A stretch of DNA of 64,000 nucleotides, from IMG/VR virus record IMGVR_UViG_3300021373_002342, positions 1 to 64,000 of that record; one strand, given 5' to 3'. The notes beneath the pieces were generated by a model. That model made no database searches. It saw only the letters and a list, made by a program, of their open reading frames with translations, and had not been told where the DNA came from. The position numbers and the translations under genes were made by a program. Source of the stretch: a virus. The first letter of the stretch is position 1. The number at the start of each line of letters is the position of its first letter. This document shows positions 17,901 to 26,755 of the stretch, piece after piece.

Positions 17901-20900
17901 CAGCTTGGTCGTAACCTAAACGTCTACTTACATAACCACGTACTGCTGATTCTGTTGGAACAGTATCGTCAGCATTATCGCTCATTGCACTGTCTGTTGA
18001 GAATTCAGTAACAACAACACCACGTTTAAATCCAATACCGTCAACATCTGAAAGTGCAATACTTGCCGCAAATGTAACTGTACCTGTACCTTGGTCAACT
18101 GTAAAGAATCTTCCAACTCGGAAGAAACCATCTTGGTCAGTACTTACATAGAACACACGACCTTTGTTACGTTCTTGTATTTCATTTTCTTGTAATGGTT
18201 GTGTGGAAGGGAAACCTAAAATAACATTCGGATAGTTACTTTGGTTAAACGATCCTGTACCAATATCAAGGAAGTCGTGGCCTGTTGCACGACAAGTTGA
18301 AATATCAATTGTAATTGTAGCAGGTGAACCATCTTGCAAGCCCGCACGTAGTGTAATGGTTCCTGAAAAGCCTTGTGTGAGTGGTCTAACAATACCAGTT
18401 GCCTGGTTTGTAATATTTGACTCTCTAATAATTTGTGCTGATGGAATTACAGGATCACCATTTTGATCTACCATTGCAGTCCATGAACCAGTAGCTGGAT
18501 CTGGATCTGCTGGATCACCTTCCCAAACTTCTAAAGCACCAGTTGTGTTAAAGTTTACACCACTCCACTCGTATAATTTGATTTCGTCTGCTCTATTGCC
18601 TGCAATTTTAACAACACCCCAAGCAGTTTGATTTCCTACCTGTCTAATTCTTGCTTCTGAAATCCCACCTAGATAAGATACTATTCTTGGAAATGTTGTT
18701 CTTAGAGGAACATCTTCGCCGTTAACATCAACTAAGTCAAACGTTAATTTAACTTCTTCAATTTCTTTAAGATCAACTACTGCAAATAAATGATTTTCGT
18801 TATATACTTTTCTTTGATCATTATATAAGTTAGTTGTATCATTAAAAACAAATTCTCTATAGTTATATACATAATGTTTCTTACCATTCCATACAATAAC
18901 TTTAGGAAGCTCACCAGTAAAATCATAATTTCTACTACCGTCAGTTAACCCTGATGGTCTGTAGTTTGCATCTGTTAAGAAGTTGTTATTAATTCTCCAG
19001 ATGTCTCTAATTTCAGTTAGTTTATTAATTGCTATGCTTACATCACCTGTTGTGTTACCAAGTGTAGTTCCATTAATTGGAATTGATATTTGAGCTCCGT
19101 CAAAGTCTGCAGGTGTAAGATCAATTCTTTCTCTAGCAACATTTAATCTAATATAGTCATAGCCTGAATCAAAACCAACCAATGACTGATCAATATCTAA
19201 CTCGCCGCCTGCAGAATCATTAGAACCAAAACTAATTGATCTATATGTGTATGCAAAGTCTTCTTGGAAATTAATTGCTGTACTTGGTCTAATAGTTAGA
19301 TCGCCTGTACTTTCAATTTCAGAGAACGTATGTGTATTGTTTTGTCTAATTGTTAGATACTGTCCGGTTGGAATATCGGCTAGTAGACCGTCATTATCAA
19401 AAGTATCATTTGAAGTACTAAAGTTTGCCTTATACACTTGACCATTACGTAAAGGAGTATAGCCTGGAATTATATTAATATCACCAGAAATACTTAAACT
19501 TCTAATAGAACCAGTATTAATGCCTAAGTCAAAATTTTCTCTACTTTGATTAATTCTAGTAACTGTTACTGTAGCATCGTGATTTGGTGCAGCACCGTCA
19601 GTGCCGCCTAGTTTGCTGCCTTTAATTGTAAATGTGTCGCCAACTTTATAATGTTCACCTTTTTCATTATTGAATATAGCTACATTATATTTTCCACCTT
19701 CTGCTCTTACTTTTGTAATAATAATTTGTGCTTCTGTAACTGCTGTTACTGGGTCTGTTTCGTCTATTGTTCTGTTAGCTGGATCATATTCGCCAAATGC
19801 TGTAGGCGAACCCGATGGTCCTAAGTCAGCACAGTCAATTCTATATCCATCAACAGTAATTTCGTCTACAACTTCGATATTTGCTAGTTCATACCTTGCA
19901 ATTCTATCTAAAGGTGTTGCACCATCAAAGTGATAATATTCAATTTCACCTTTGTTAGTTGGAATATGTTCTATTTCATACAAGTGTATTGCTAGTGATT
20001 CTTCTTTATTCTCATATGAAGTTGTGTCGAGTATAGCAATATCTACACCAGCTGCCGGTGTACCATTGATAATAATTTCTTCACCAACAGCATATGTTCC
20101 TGTAACATCTTTTAGGAATATCTGATTTCCTACTGTAGGGAATATTACTGTACCACTACCTGTGTTATTTGAGCAGGTAATTATATCATCAACTGCAACT
20201 GTTTGTTCTGTTGTTAATGTGAGTACAACCTGCGCACTAAATGTAACAGCACCTTGCACCATGTCATTTGTTGAAACAACATCATCTGGTACCTCGTTTG
20301 GATCACTACCTTCTGATACTAGTCCATAAACACCGTTAGCGTTTGAACCTGCTACAGAACGTATTTGTCCACCGTTACCTGCATAGTACGCTGTATGACA
20401 GTAGTATGTAAACATAGATACCATTTCAGACAAGCCGCCGTTGATAGTAACAAGACCGTAACCTAAGTCGTTAACTTGTGTAAAGTCGTTACCTAACTGT
20501 GATCGGTTACCAGCAGTTTGTAGTGTAATATCGTATCCGTCTGGATACAATACAATGTTGGTTGGGTCTGGCTCAAATCCTAAAAACTCTGTTACATTAT
20601 CTGGATTAATCTTACCTGAACGTGCATCAAGTACAAGCGTTGCAGTAGCAGGACCGTTAATACCACCTCTGTCATATTCAATAATATCATTAACCTGATA
20701 TCTAATACCGTCAATATAAAACGGTGCAGGTGTTTGTGGTTTTCTAATATACAAGCCCGAATTCTTTTCTGCCTCAACTCTTAATCTAAAGTTATTAATT
20801 TTACTTGTAACTTTCATCGGAGTGTTAGCACAGAAAGCATCAACTAACATACCACCTCTAAATGCTTGTCTGTTTAAAGTCTGAGAGAAACTTGAACCTG

Positions 20901-23900
20901 TTTGAATATATGGAGATTTAGTAAGTATTTGTCCTTCCGGATCAAGCACACACATAAATCCACCGTGACCTTGAACTGTCATATTACGCAAAATTGTTGC
21001 ATCATTCATTAAGAACACGTCTAAGTCTGTTGACAATTTTGCACAGTTATAGTTTGTTTCGTCAGTAGTAACTGCTGGCTCAATAGCAAAGTCAAGTAAA
21101 GATACTTGTTTGTCTAGTATTTCTGAGTCTGCATCAATACCGTCCTCAACAACAAGATTTGTGTTGATGTATTGAACAGGATGTCCTGCTCCTCTGTACG
21201 GCTGAACAAAATTATCTACCCAAACTAGGTTGTTAACCATATCTTGCATCATTTGCAACATATTAATCAAAGAACCAGCAAGTACCTGATCTTCATCTGG
21301 ATATTCTTGTAACTCAAAGAAGATATTAGCCTGAGCTTCTAATACATTTAAATTTTCGCCTTCTCGCAAGTCTTTTGTAATAGCGTCTACCCAAGCACCG
21401 ACATAATTTCTATATCTATCTTTTGCTTGATCATTAAAACTAGGATTGAATACATTTATAAAGCCTGCAAAGTTTGCAGCAATTCTATACTCAATAAACG
21501 CAATAATTTCTTCTTGAATAAACTCTCTGTTCTTTTCAATTAGAGTTGCTGCATTTACATAGCTACCTGGATTATCAAAAGCAAGAGTACCTAATCTGTC
21601 AACGTTTTTAGGGGCACCTGGTTTAACTAGATAGTGTCGACCAAAGTAACCATCAACTTCACCTGTTAAAGGATTTGTGTATGCCTCGCCTGATGTTGGT
21701 AAGTTTGTATCAGCTATACCAGTAACACTAGTATTTGGATTACCAGTTAAGCCATCAAATTCTTGATCTCTATAGAAGTATGTAGAAGCCCAAGGTGACT
21801 GAGACGTTCTACGACGTGGTCTTATGATAACACGTCTAAATTCATCACCAACTAATGATACATTTGGTGGAACTTTAATTGGATAGTCTTCGTAGTATGT
21901 GCCTGTTTCTATCTTAATGGTAATATTTCTCTCGTTCACAATATTACCATACTCTAAATTTTCTCCAACAATAAACTCAATTGGTTTTAGTAGTTCCAAT
22001 TCGACTCTGTCATCATCGGAACCTGGATTATTAACAGCATCAGCACCTGTGTAATAAGAAATAATTCTACCTAGTGCTCCGGATGTCTTACCTCTAATAA
22101 TTTTACCAACTCTTAAATCTCTGTTTTGCGGATTACCTTGATCAACAAAGCCTGATTCACTTACACCGTTTACAGTATTTGAGAAGAACATAACAAAACG
22201 TGTACCTGTAGTAGGAACATCACTTGCACTAAAGACTCCATTTTTAATAATGTTACGCTGTAATTGAAGTGTGCCAGAATCACCAGCAACAAATGCTAGA
22301 TCGTCTAGATCTGGAACGTCTGCACCAAAACTTATGTACTGCTGGTCGTATATACTTTGATAAACAGGATCAACTTGTGATTGAATAATTATACTACCAA
22401 CTAGTGATCTTGTTCTTTCAAGTAATGTAGCAAAGACTTCTTTAATTAAGCCAGCTTGTGACCTTCCATATTCGTCTTGATAGTATTCAATTGCTGCTCT
22501 ATTTGATAAGAAGTTAACTGAGTTACCACTTAGATAATCAAGTGTTGATGCATTGATTGATTTAAGGAGCTCGTCTTCAGCTAATTTTACATCAAATACA
22601 CGCCCTGTCCAGTCTACAACAATATCAGCAAGATTAGTTGTAACTTTGTTTGTTATTTGTGTTTGTGCCCATGCAATAACTTCTGCAATAATAAAGTCTA
22701 TGTTAGCATCAATAATAGTTTTTGTATTTTGTCTGTTAACATTGCCACCGACACTAATGCCGCCGGTTTGTACTCTTGATTTTTCAATTACTGGAGGAGA
22801 ATTAGGATCAATAGTTCTTGAACTAATAATATCCTGCATGTAAGGACCTGGCTCATATGACGATGCAATTTGTATTGCTTCTGCTTTTCTTGCTGCTGCG
22901 CCTAGTGTTCTATATGCGTATGCTAATGATGCACCTTCTTTACCTGGAGGCGCAATCAACTGATCATCGTCACCTACTGTACTAACAAAAAGGTTAGCAC
23001 TTGATTCTTGTGATTGACTATCAACATATAATTTTGAAACTGCTTGTAAGTCATCGTCGCCATTAGGAGATCCTGCACCTGCTAAATCACCTGGGTGATC
23101 ATGCAAGATAAGAGCACCTTCCATTTTATCACCTTGTCGTCTAACAACACTTTCTCTTGGCATTACTTGCTTACGTAAGAAGAACCCTTCAAGAGTTTCA
23201 TCATAGTTTGCATCTTGTAATTTTAATTCTTGAGAATCGATAAGTGATAATTTAAGACGTAATCTTTCTCTATTTGCTACATCTGAATCCAATGCATCGG
23301 CAGCATTAAACCAAAGTCCGATGTTGTTTACATCAATAACACCAATGTACACTGTGTCACCGTTTTGAACTTTGTTATAAATTAAATTTCCATCTTCGTC
23401 TGTATCTAAAGAACTCTGAGAAACAAATTGTTGTTCAGCTTCGTCAAAAACAGTTCTTGACCAATTTAGGCCAGCACCTGTTGTTTTAAAAATATATGGA
23501 GCGCCGTCAGAACCTCTAGTTAGTCCGTGTGCTGTGACATTAGCTCTATTATCACCTGTTAAAACACTAAAACTAAATTCGTAGTCTACTTGATCTGCAG
23601 GTTCTTCTGGAACATTAATTGTTTCGCCTGGCAATTGGCGTGGAATATATGATTTATCAGCAAACTTTTTATCAATTACAATATCATCAACTGAAAGAGC
23701 AGTACCGTGTACGTTGTTAAACGCAGAAATATTTGCAGTATCAACATTAGCAATAACTTGTCCAGCAGCATTTAAAGGACCACCTAGTGTTGGTGCTGGA
23801 TCAGTAATCAATCTAACATTAGCAATACTAAGAATAAGTTTACCATCAACAGATACATCAAATTGAATAGTGTCTACAGCACCCTCACCAAAGGCGCTGT

Positions 23901-24156
23901 CCGATGCTAGTTCAGATATTCTAATTCCTGTAGCGTCTTGTTTTACTACGGGTATAAATGCTTTTACTCCGCCGCCTTCAAACTCGTCTAAGGTGTCTGG
24001 TGTATCAGACAAACTAGTAAAACTAATTTGGCCACCTTTACCTACAACTGCATATATTTCTCTGAAGTTTTCGTTTACCTTACGAAACGACTCGCGGACG
24101 CTATCACCGGTTCCGTCATTACCTTCAACGCCGATATCTACTTCTTGTCTTGCCAT
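14962..24156 (-). CDS. Giant tail-fibre-type structural protein (3064 aa)
   Basis: The N-terminus MARQEVDIGVEGNDGTGDS followed by RESFRKVNENF is a signature seen in T4-like cyanophage and pelagiphage fibre proteins. Near residue 350 it has the block RRQGDKMEGALILHDHPGD. Near residue 750 there is a beta-helix-like segment (YPIKVPPNVSLVGDEF). Many fibre repeats follow. The last 120 residues (ADLAENYLGDAEYESGTVL onward, ending EVVVGRV) resemble the conserved fibre C-terminal domain of marine myoviruses, which may be involved in trimerisation or cleavage. It starts 1 nt after the HesB-like gene's stop. At 9.2 kb it is the largest gene in the window. Confidence 0.93.
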   Translation of the reverse strand: MARQEVDIGVEGNDGTGDSVRESFRKVNENFREIYAVVGKGGQISFTSLSDTPDTLDEFEGGGVKAFIPVVKQDATGIRISELASDSAFGEGAVDTIQFDVSVDGKLILSIANVRLITDPAPTLGGPLNAAGQVIANVDTANISAFNNVHGTALSVDDIVIDKKFADKSYIPRQLPGETINVPEEPADQVDYEFSFSVLTGDNRANVTAHGLTRGSDGAPYIFKTTGAGLNWSRTVFDEAEQQFVSQSSLDTDEDGNLIYNKVQNGDTVYIGVIDVNNIGLWFNAADALDSDVANRERLRLKLSLIDSQELKLQDANYDETLEGFFLRKQVMPRESVVRRQGDKMEGALILHDHPGDLAGAGSPNGDDDLQAVSKLYVDSQSQESSANLFVSTVGDDDQLIAPPGKEGASLAYAYRTLGAAARKAEAIQIASSYEPGPYMQDIISSRTIDPNSPPVIEKSRVQTGGISVGGNVNRQNTKTIIDANIDFIIAEVIAWAQTQITNKVTTNLADIVVDWTGRVFDVKLAEDELLKSINASTLDYLSGNSVNFLSNRAAIEYYQDEYGRSQAGLIKEVFATLLERTRSLVGSIIIQSQVDPVYQSIYDQQYISFGADVPDLDDLAFVAGDSGTLQLQRNIIKNGVFSASDVPTTGTRFVMFFSNTVNGVSESGFVDQGNPQNRDLRVGKIIRGKTSGALGRIISYYTGADAVNNPGSDDDRVELELLKPIEFIVGENLEYGNIVNERNITIKIETGTYYEDYPIKVPPNVSLVGDEFRRVIIRPRRRTSQSPWASTYFYRDQEFDGLTGNPNTSVTGIADTNLPTSGEAYTNPLTGEVDGYFGRHYLVKPGAPKNVDRLGTLAFDNPGSYVNAATLIEKNREFIQEEIIAFIEYRIAANFAGFINVFNPSFNDQAKDRYRNYVGAWVDAITKDLREGENLNVLEAQANIFFELQEYPDEDQVLAGSLINMLQMMQDMVNNLVWVDNFVQPYRGAGHPVQYINTNLVVEDGIDADSEILDKQVSLLDFAIEPAVTTDETNYNCAKLSTDLDVFLMNDATILRNMTVQGHGGFMCVLDPEGQILTKSPYIQTGSSFSQTLNRQAFRGGMLVDAFCANTPMKVTSKINNFRLRVEAEKNSGLYIRKPQTPAPFYIDGIRYQVNDIIEYDRGGINGPATATLVLDARSGKINPDNVTEFLGFEPDPTNIVLYPDGYDITLQTAGNRSQLGNDFTQVNDLGYGLVTINGGLSEMVSMFTYYCHTAYYAGNGGQIRSVAGSNANGVYGLVSEGSDPNEVPDDVVSTNDMVQGAVTFSAQVVLTLTTEQTVAVDDIITCSNNTGSGTVIFPTVGNQIFLKDVTGTYAVGEEIIINGTPAAGVDIAILDTTSYENKEESLAIHLYEIEHIPTNKGEIEYYHFDGATPLDRIARYELANIEVVDEITVDGYRIDCADLGPSGSPTAFGEYDPANRTIDETDPVTAVTEAQIIITKVRAEGGKYNVAIFNNEKGEHYKVGDTFTIKGSKLGGTDGAAPNHDATVTVTRINQSRENFDLGINTGSIRSLSISGDINIIPGYTPLRNGQVYKANFSTSNDTFDNDGLLADIPTGQYLTIRQNNTHTFSEIESTGDLTIRPSTAINFQEDFAYTYRSISFGSNDSAGGELDIDQSLVGFDSGYDYIRLNVARERIDLTPADFDGAQISIPINGTTLGNTTGDVSIAINKLTEIRDIWRINNNFLTDANYRPSGLTDGSRNYDFTGELPKVIVWNGKKHYVYNYREFVFNDTTNLYNDQRKVYNENHLFAVVDLKEIEEVKLTFDLVDVNGEDVPLRTTFPRIVSYLGGISEARIRQVGNQTAWGVVKIAGNRADEIKLYEWSGVNFNTTGALEVWEGDPADPDPATGSWTAMVDQNGDPVIPSAQIIRESNITNQATGIVRPLTQGFSGTITLRAGLQDGSPATITIDISTCRATGHDFLDIGTGSFNQSNYPNVILGFPSTQPLQENEIQERNKGRVFYVSTDQDGFFRVGRFFTVDQGTGTVTFAASIALSDVDGIGFKRGVVVTEFSTDSAMSDNADDTVPTESAVRGYVSRRLGYDQAGNSVPNPLGPSVITQNGAVPMLGNLKMNGNTIENIAPVDINSTPGTTAVNRDYVDLQTQEYAAATSLRDVENEGATTNEFLGFTNTKTIYISSETSELGVNATFGVGKYLTDVTGSQNFGKIVGNYSKLDISIGNVIVVSFEAGPDSYDLVTPDENPTPIYDGDGTFDVDGNLTGITTSGTRNGLVITGPFAEMINISEEPFVDDGQGGTQPVSDISLTTRRLENDDQAGTPTILDTPTAYFDMQINPEVIVNADVNIAADIEQSKLYLQEADNFVTVQTDIPTESIADIVQGYTYQIVSLGDTTQTQWNNAAGTTGDTYVANQTFVAVLTGVGATTTGTVKRVISTSTLPKGTVTRQNNQAELGLSTFDFANFRVTRGYVQLKNNGITLDKIKKIGSDTVLGNSAASSANVAEVTFDTVVDEGNGLQHDNFNTVDINGDLASPADYATAGIMERTGNDSYRVAPFTTAGAKNSVVKTDTNSGITADSYKIGTGSSPTVLTTTTADGLKLSNIQGGLILSAAGDMTADGFGPDVKIPGNVNIGKMGDPNEISASSLTASTMYEILSLGDDVGQTPTNWNNCVAAADQRSANGDWKVGDTFIANNTGNGDGTVQVANNFTRSTLQEASEIAATSPFIAADWMYTSFIETPREKGLASTGIALGNGAAGGGEGQIGFVVGDSSNNTVKIPFTFDSTGTFPDLDSTYDIGTDDNRYKTLYVDDIEITNGFQVGSATEITDNAGNIDTLYYIASKGSTDWGAKTGNNPTTAAAASGDLIRITNTGNNGSGTLDSYKIILNEETGDAWFANDALIGGDVIANNILNRGNDGTNTVGTASKKFQAMYATTFYGTATQAQYADLAENYLGDAEYESGTVLVFGGDAEVTVTNTKGDHRVAGVVTTNPAYLMNSHLEGDHVTGIALQGRVPCKVIGKVSKGDMLVTSAIPGYAMVDNNPSIGRVIGKAVGTKDDDGKGIVEVVVGRV

Positions 24157-24157
24157 T

Positions 24158-24535
24158 TTATTTGAGCTCCAAAATTTGTATGTTGTCTTCTAATGACTGA
24201 TTGTTGAAATTAACACTCACTCCACAGCCACATGCACTTTGTGCATTAGGATTGTTTACAACAAACTGTTGTGCAAACACGTCTGTAGTGTAATCAATTT
24301 CACTACCAAATAAGTACATTAAACTCATAGAATCAATAACTAAATTACCTTGACCACAGTCAATAATTTCATCATTAACACCTACTTTGTCTTTATCGAT
24401 CATATCCCATTCGTATTCAAACCCTGCACAACCTCCGCCTTTTAAGCCTAAATGCACACCAAAACTATCAGGTTTTGCTTTACAAAGTTCAATTATTTTG
24501 CTTTTTGCAGCTTCAGTAAGGGTAACTACGAACAA
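24158..24535 (-). CDS. HesB/IscA-like iron-sulfur cluster protein (125 aa)
   Basis: A-type Fe-S carrier fold proteins accept and donate iron-sulfur clusters. The three expected cysteines are present: one in GGGCAGFEY near residue 36 and the CGC pair in SACGCGVSVNF near residue 104. The start is a TTG at 24535, supported by AGGAGA 6 nt upstream and by correct family length. A TAAATA element lies 20 nt upstream. The gene ends 1 nt before the 3064-residue fibre gene, so it is read with the late structural genes. HesB-like genes are known in marine T4-like phages. The client protein is not evident. Confidence 0.88.
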   Translation of the reverse strand: MFVVTLTEAAKSKIIELCKAKPDSFGVHLGLKGGGCAGFEYEWDMIDKDKVGVNDEIIDCGQGNLVIDSMSLMYLFGSEIDYTTDVFAQQFVVNNPNAQSACGCGVSVNFNNQSLEDNIQILELK

Positions 24536-24555
24536 TATGGTCTCCTAATTTAATG

Positions 24556-24591
24556 TATTTATCGATCTGTTTTATAATCTTAATGTAAATA
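24556..24591. promoter_or_regulatory. Divergent pair of late promoter motifs
   Basis: In the 61-bp gap between hesB-like and the zinc-ribbon gene, the minus strand has GATAAATAC (core 24556-24561, leadered) and the plus strand has GTAAATATAG (core 24586-24591). The plus-strand core ends 5 nt before the ATG at 24597, so the plus transcript would be leaderless. Confidence 0.6.
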
Positions 24592-24596
24592 TAGTT

Positions 24597-24884
24597 ATGT
24601 TTATAAAAGAAATTTCAATTAGAGAGCGGCATCAAAGACGTAGTAAAAACGGTCATATGCACAATTACTACAGAGACAAAAGAGTAGTAATACTAAGATG
24701 TGATAATTGTGATACTGAATTTGAAAGAGAACGTGGAAAAATGGATCCAAAACGTCTAAACAACAATTACTTTCACGTATGTAATAATTGCGATAGTAAG
24801 AAGTTTGCTCAGAAAAAGGGAGTAGAACGAAAACAAGTATGGAACTTGCCTGCGAGCTCTGATCTCCCTATTAGTAAGTTGTGA
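24597..24884 (+). CDS. Zinc-ribbon protein (95 aa)
   Basis: Two CxxC pairs (CDNCDTEFERERGKMD... and HVCNNCDSKKF) about 30 residues apart form a likely zinc ribbon. The N-terminus is basic (RERHQRRSKNGHMHNYYRDKR), suggesting nucleic-acid binding. There is no ribosome-binding site; the TAAATA motif ends 5 nt before the ATG. The stop abuts the convergent small membrane gene. Specific function unknown. Confidence 0.8.
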   Translation: MFIKEISIRERHQRRSKNGHMHNYYRDKRVVILRCDNCDTEFERERGKMDPKRLNNNYFHVCNNCDSKKFAQKKGVERKQVWNLPASSDLPISKL

Positions 24885-25052
24885 TTATTTTTCTTTTTTG
24901 AACATAGTCCATGCACCATATGCAATAGCGCCATATGCTACGAGACTTGCGATTGGCTTAAAGATTAAGAACGCAATACCAGCACCTACCAATACAGCAC
25001 CGTCTAATGTAGTACGTTCGCCTAGTCTATCAACAATAAATTTCTTAACCAT
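24885..25052 (-). CDS. Small membrane protein (55 aa)
   Basis: The frame from ATG 25052 encodes MVKKFIVDRLGERTTLDGAV, then one or two hydrophobic helices (VLVGAGIAFLIF and ASLVAYGAIAYGAW), ending in a lysine-rich tail. AGGAG lies just upstream, and a TAAATA element is 21 nt upstream. It converges on, and exactly abuts, the zinc-ribbon gene. Similar short proteins occur in marine T4-like phages. Role unknown. Confidence 0.75.
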   Translation of the reverse strand: MVKKFIVDRLGERTTLDGAVLVGAGIAFLIFKPIASLVAYGAIAYGAWTMFKKEK

Positions 25053-25073
25053 TTTTAATCTCCTGTTGTATTA

Positions 25074-25086
25074 TATTTAGTAAATA
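25074..25086. promoter_or_regulatory. Back-to-back late promoter motifs (TATTTA-G-TAAATA)
   Basis: A 13-bp inverted repeat places a minus-strand TAAATA (25074-25079) and a plus-strand TAAATA (25081-25086) one base apart. They drive the genes at 25052 and 25110 respectively, with spacers of 21 and 23 nt that contain ribosome sites. Confidence 0.6.
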
Positions 25087-25109
25087 ATTGTTCCTATAGG
25101 AGGAAAATT

Positions 25110-25388
25110 ATGATAAATTGGTTAAAGAAACTTTTAGGTATTGGAACTTCAGATCCAGTTGTGCCAGCAGCAGAGCCTGCACCAGCTGTAGAGAAAAAGG
25201 TATCTAAGCCTAAAACTACTAAAAAATCCTCTGCCAAGTCTACCAAGAAAAAAGGCTCAGGCAAAGGTTGCGATTTTGATAAGTTAACTAAAACTCAACT
25301 TCTTAAAGAAGCAAAGCATAGAGGCGTTCCTGCCAATGCAAGTCTTAAGAAGGATGAAATTTTAGCTAGACTTAAGAGCGCGAAATAG
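25110..25388 (+). CDS. Lys-rich protein with C-terminal SAP/Rho-N-like domain (92 aa)
   Basis: An N-terminal amphipathic segment (MINWLKKLLGIG) is followed by an Ala/Pro/Lys-rich linker like a histone-H1 tail (PKTTKKSSAKSTKKKG). The C-terminus (LTKTQLLKEAKHRGVPANAS, then KKDEILARL) matches a SAP or Rho N-terminal helix-extended-loop-helix. I infer DNA or RNA binding. AGGAGG 7 nt upstream and the TAAATA element support the start. The 3' end overlaps the convergent gene by 17 nt. Confidence 0.8.
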   Translation: MINWLKKLLGIGTSDPVVPAAEPAPAVEKKVSKPKTTKKSSAKSTKKKGSGKGCDFDKLTKTQLLKEAKHRGVPANASLKKDEILARLKSAK

Positions 25389-25662
25389 CAGACTGTAATT
25401 GACTAATTGCAGTTTCTTGGCGAGCGAGCTTACGTTCTAAAACGTTTATAGCCGCTCGCTGTTTTTTTGACTGTTCTTCTAGTGATCGCACATATTGAAG
25501 TGTAGGAAGTTCTTGGCTTGAACCATCTTCTCCTAACATAGTGATAGTATCTACACCTTGAGCACGAAGCCCACCAGTAACACGATTTGGATTTTTATCA
25601 GATGATGATTGGGTCTGGTCCGTAGGCTTTTTGCGCCCGTACATTTGATTCAAATAGTTCAT
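25372..25662 (-). CDS. Small coiled-coil protein (96 aa)
   Basis: ATG 25662 (MNYLNQMYGRKKPTDQ) is chosen over an upstream start because AAGGAAG lies 5 nt before it and a TATAAATA element lies 20 nt before it, both inside the 3' end of uvdE. The C-terminal half (SLEEQSKKQRAAINVLERK onward) is a coiled coil. Overlaps uvdE by 65 nt in another frame. Unrecognised family; the late promoter suggests a late or virion role. Confidence 0.75.
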   Translation of the reverse strand: MNYLNQMYGRKKPTDQTQSSSDKNPNRVTGGLRAQGVDTITMLGEDGSSQELPTLQYVRSLEEQSKKQRAAINVLERKLARQETAISQLQSAISRS

Positions 25663-26695
25663 AATCTTCCTTTGCGTCTTTGTATTTATATAAGTCAATG
25701 CTTGCAAGATTCTTGCATTTAGACTCGACCATGATGTCTGCATAGTCTAAAAATTCTAATGCCCAATCATTTACAGCATCATTCCACATATAATCAGAAT
25801 GTGCTCTTAGTTTAGCTTTTTTGTATCCTTGTTCAAGTAATGCACCCATGTCTGGTCGTATATTTGAATTAAAACCTGTGAGTACATCTTCACGGCTAAC
25901 ACTGTAATGAATGACAGGACGCACACCGCGCCAACTATCGATAACACGTTCAAAGCGTTCATCATTAGGTTCAATATATTCTCCTTCCCTACACCAATGA
26001 TGGTGTATGTCTAGCACCAAAGCGAGATCGTCTGCAAGCTCAAGGCTGTGTTCGAGTCCCCATTTGTTTTCGTCGTTTTCGATTGTAATACAGTTTCTTG
26101 CCTCCGGCGAGAGGCGTTTAAGTGCGTCTTTGATACCGGCTGGACCTTTGCGGCCTGAGATGTGTACGTTGCACTTGAAGTCTTGGAACTTGCGTCCATA
26201 ACCCATCCAGCGGATGACATCGGTGTGATATTCAAATTCTTCTATGCTCCTCTCAACAATTTCCGGATTATCTGAGGCAAGTACAGTAAATTGTCCCGGA
26301 TGCATTGATAGTCGGACATCGAGTGCTCTTGCTGTTTCTCCAACTTTTGCAAATTCTTTGTCGCAATATTCAATAACATCTGGCTTGCGCCAAAAATAAC
26401 ACCAAGTAGGCTCGGTATAAACAGGAAGTACATCACTACCCAATCTGACCATTCTAAGTTGAGGGGGAAGACTTCCAACATACTCAATCAACCTTTTGTA
26501 TGACGCAATGTTATGGACCATAATGTCCCACAAGCGTTCTTCAGCAACATCACGTGTCTGTCTGTTGAGCCACTGTACTGTTGTGCTACGAGTATTTAGC
26601 GGACGTTGTATTTCCTCTAGTAACTTTTTCTTTTGTGTTTGATCAGGATGCATGTACTTACATGCAAAACCGATACGTTTTTGTGTCTGCGACAT
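25598..26695 (-). CDS. uvdE: UV-damage endonuclease UvdE/UvsE (365 aa)
   Basis: UvdE is a TIM-barrel endonuclease that nicks 5' of UV photoproducts and other lesions. The protein shows the family opening (KRIGFACKYM), the metal-binding barrel motifs LSMHPGQFTVLAS, CITIENDENKW, LVLDIHHHWC and PVIHYSVSRE, and an HSDYMW block near the end. I place the start at ATG 26695 (GGAG 5 nt upstream). The earlier in-frame TTG at 26755 is the -35 hexamer and the ATG at 26728 overlaps the -10 of a consensus sigma70 promoter, so neither can be in the mRNA. Probably early-expressed DNA repair for a surface-ocean phage. Confidence 0.93.
   Translation of the reverse strand: MSQTQKRIGFACKYMHPDQTQKKKLLEEIQRPLNTRSTTVQWLNRQTRDVAEERLWDIMVHNIASYKRLIEYVGSLPPQLRMVRLGSDVLPVYTEPTWCYFWRKPDVIEYCDKEFAKVGETARALDVRLSMHPGQFTVLASDNPEIVERSIEEFEYHTDVIRWMGYGRKFQDFKCNVHISGRKGPAGIKDALKRLSPEARNCITIENDENKWGLEHSLELADDLALVLDIHHHWCREGEYIEPNDERFERVIDSWRGVRPVIHYSVSREDVLTGFNSNIRPDMGALLEQGYKKAKLRAHSDYMWNDAVNDWALEFLDYADIMVESKCKNLASIDLYKYKDAKEDYELFESNVRAQKAYGPDPIII
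25683..25690 (-). promoter_or_regulatory. Late promoter TATAAATA inside uvdE
   Basis: Perfect T4 late motif TATAAATA on the minus strand. Its core lies 20 nt before the ATG at 25662, with a ribosome site in between. Confidence 0.65.
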
Positions 26696-26726
26696 ATAGT
26701 CTCCGCAAGTTGTAAATTTCAAATCC

Positions 26727-26755
26727 ATTATAACACCTTTATTTCCAATTGTCAA
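26727..26755 (-). promoter_or_regulatory. Consensus sigma70 promoter for uvdE
   Basis: Minus strand TTGACA, 17-nt spacer, TATAAT: a perfect match to the bacterial housekeeping consensus. It overlaps the last codons of the upstream glycosyltransferase gene. Confidence 0.85.

Noticed and set aside
20592-20777. 61-codon minus-strand frame within the 3064-aa gene
   Set aside because: Alternative frame inside a clear long ORF with no start signal.
26696-26755. Extended N-terminus for UvdE from TTG 26755 or ATG 26728
   Set aside because: These codons coincide with the -35 and -10 hexamers of a perfect sigma70 promoter, so they precede the transcription start. ATG 26695 has a proper SD.
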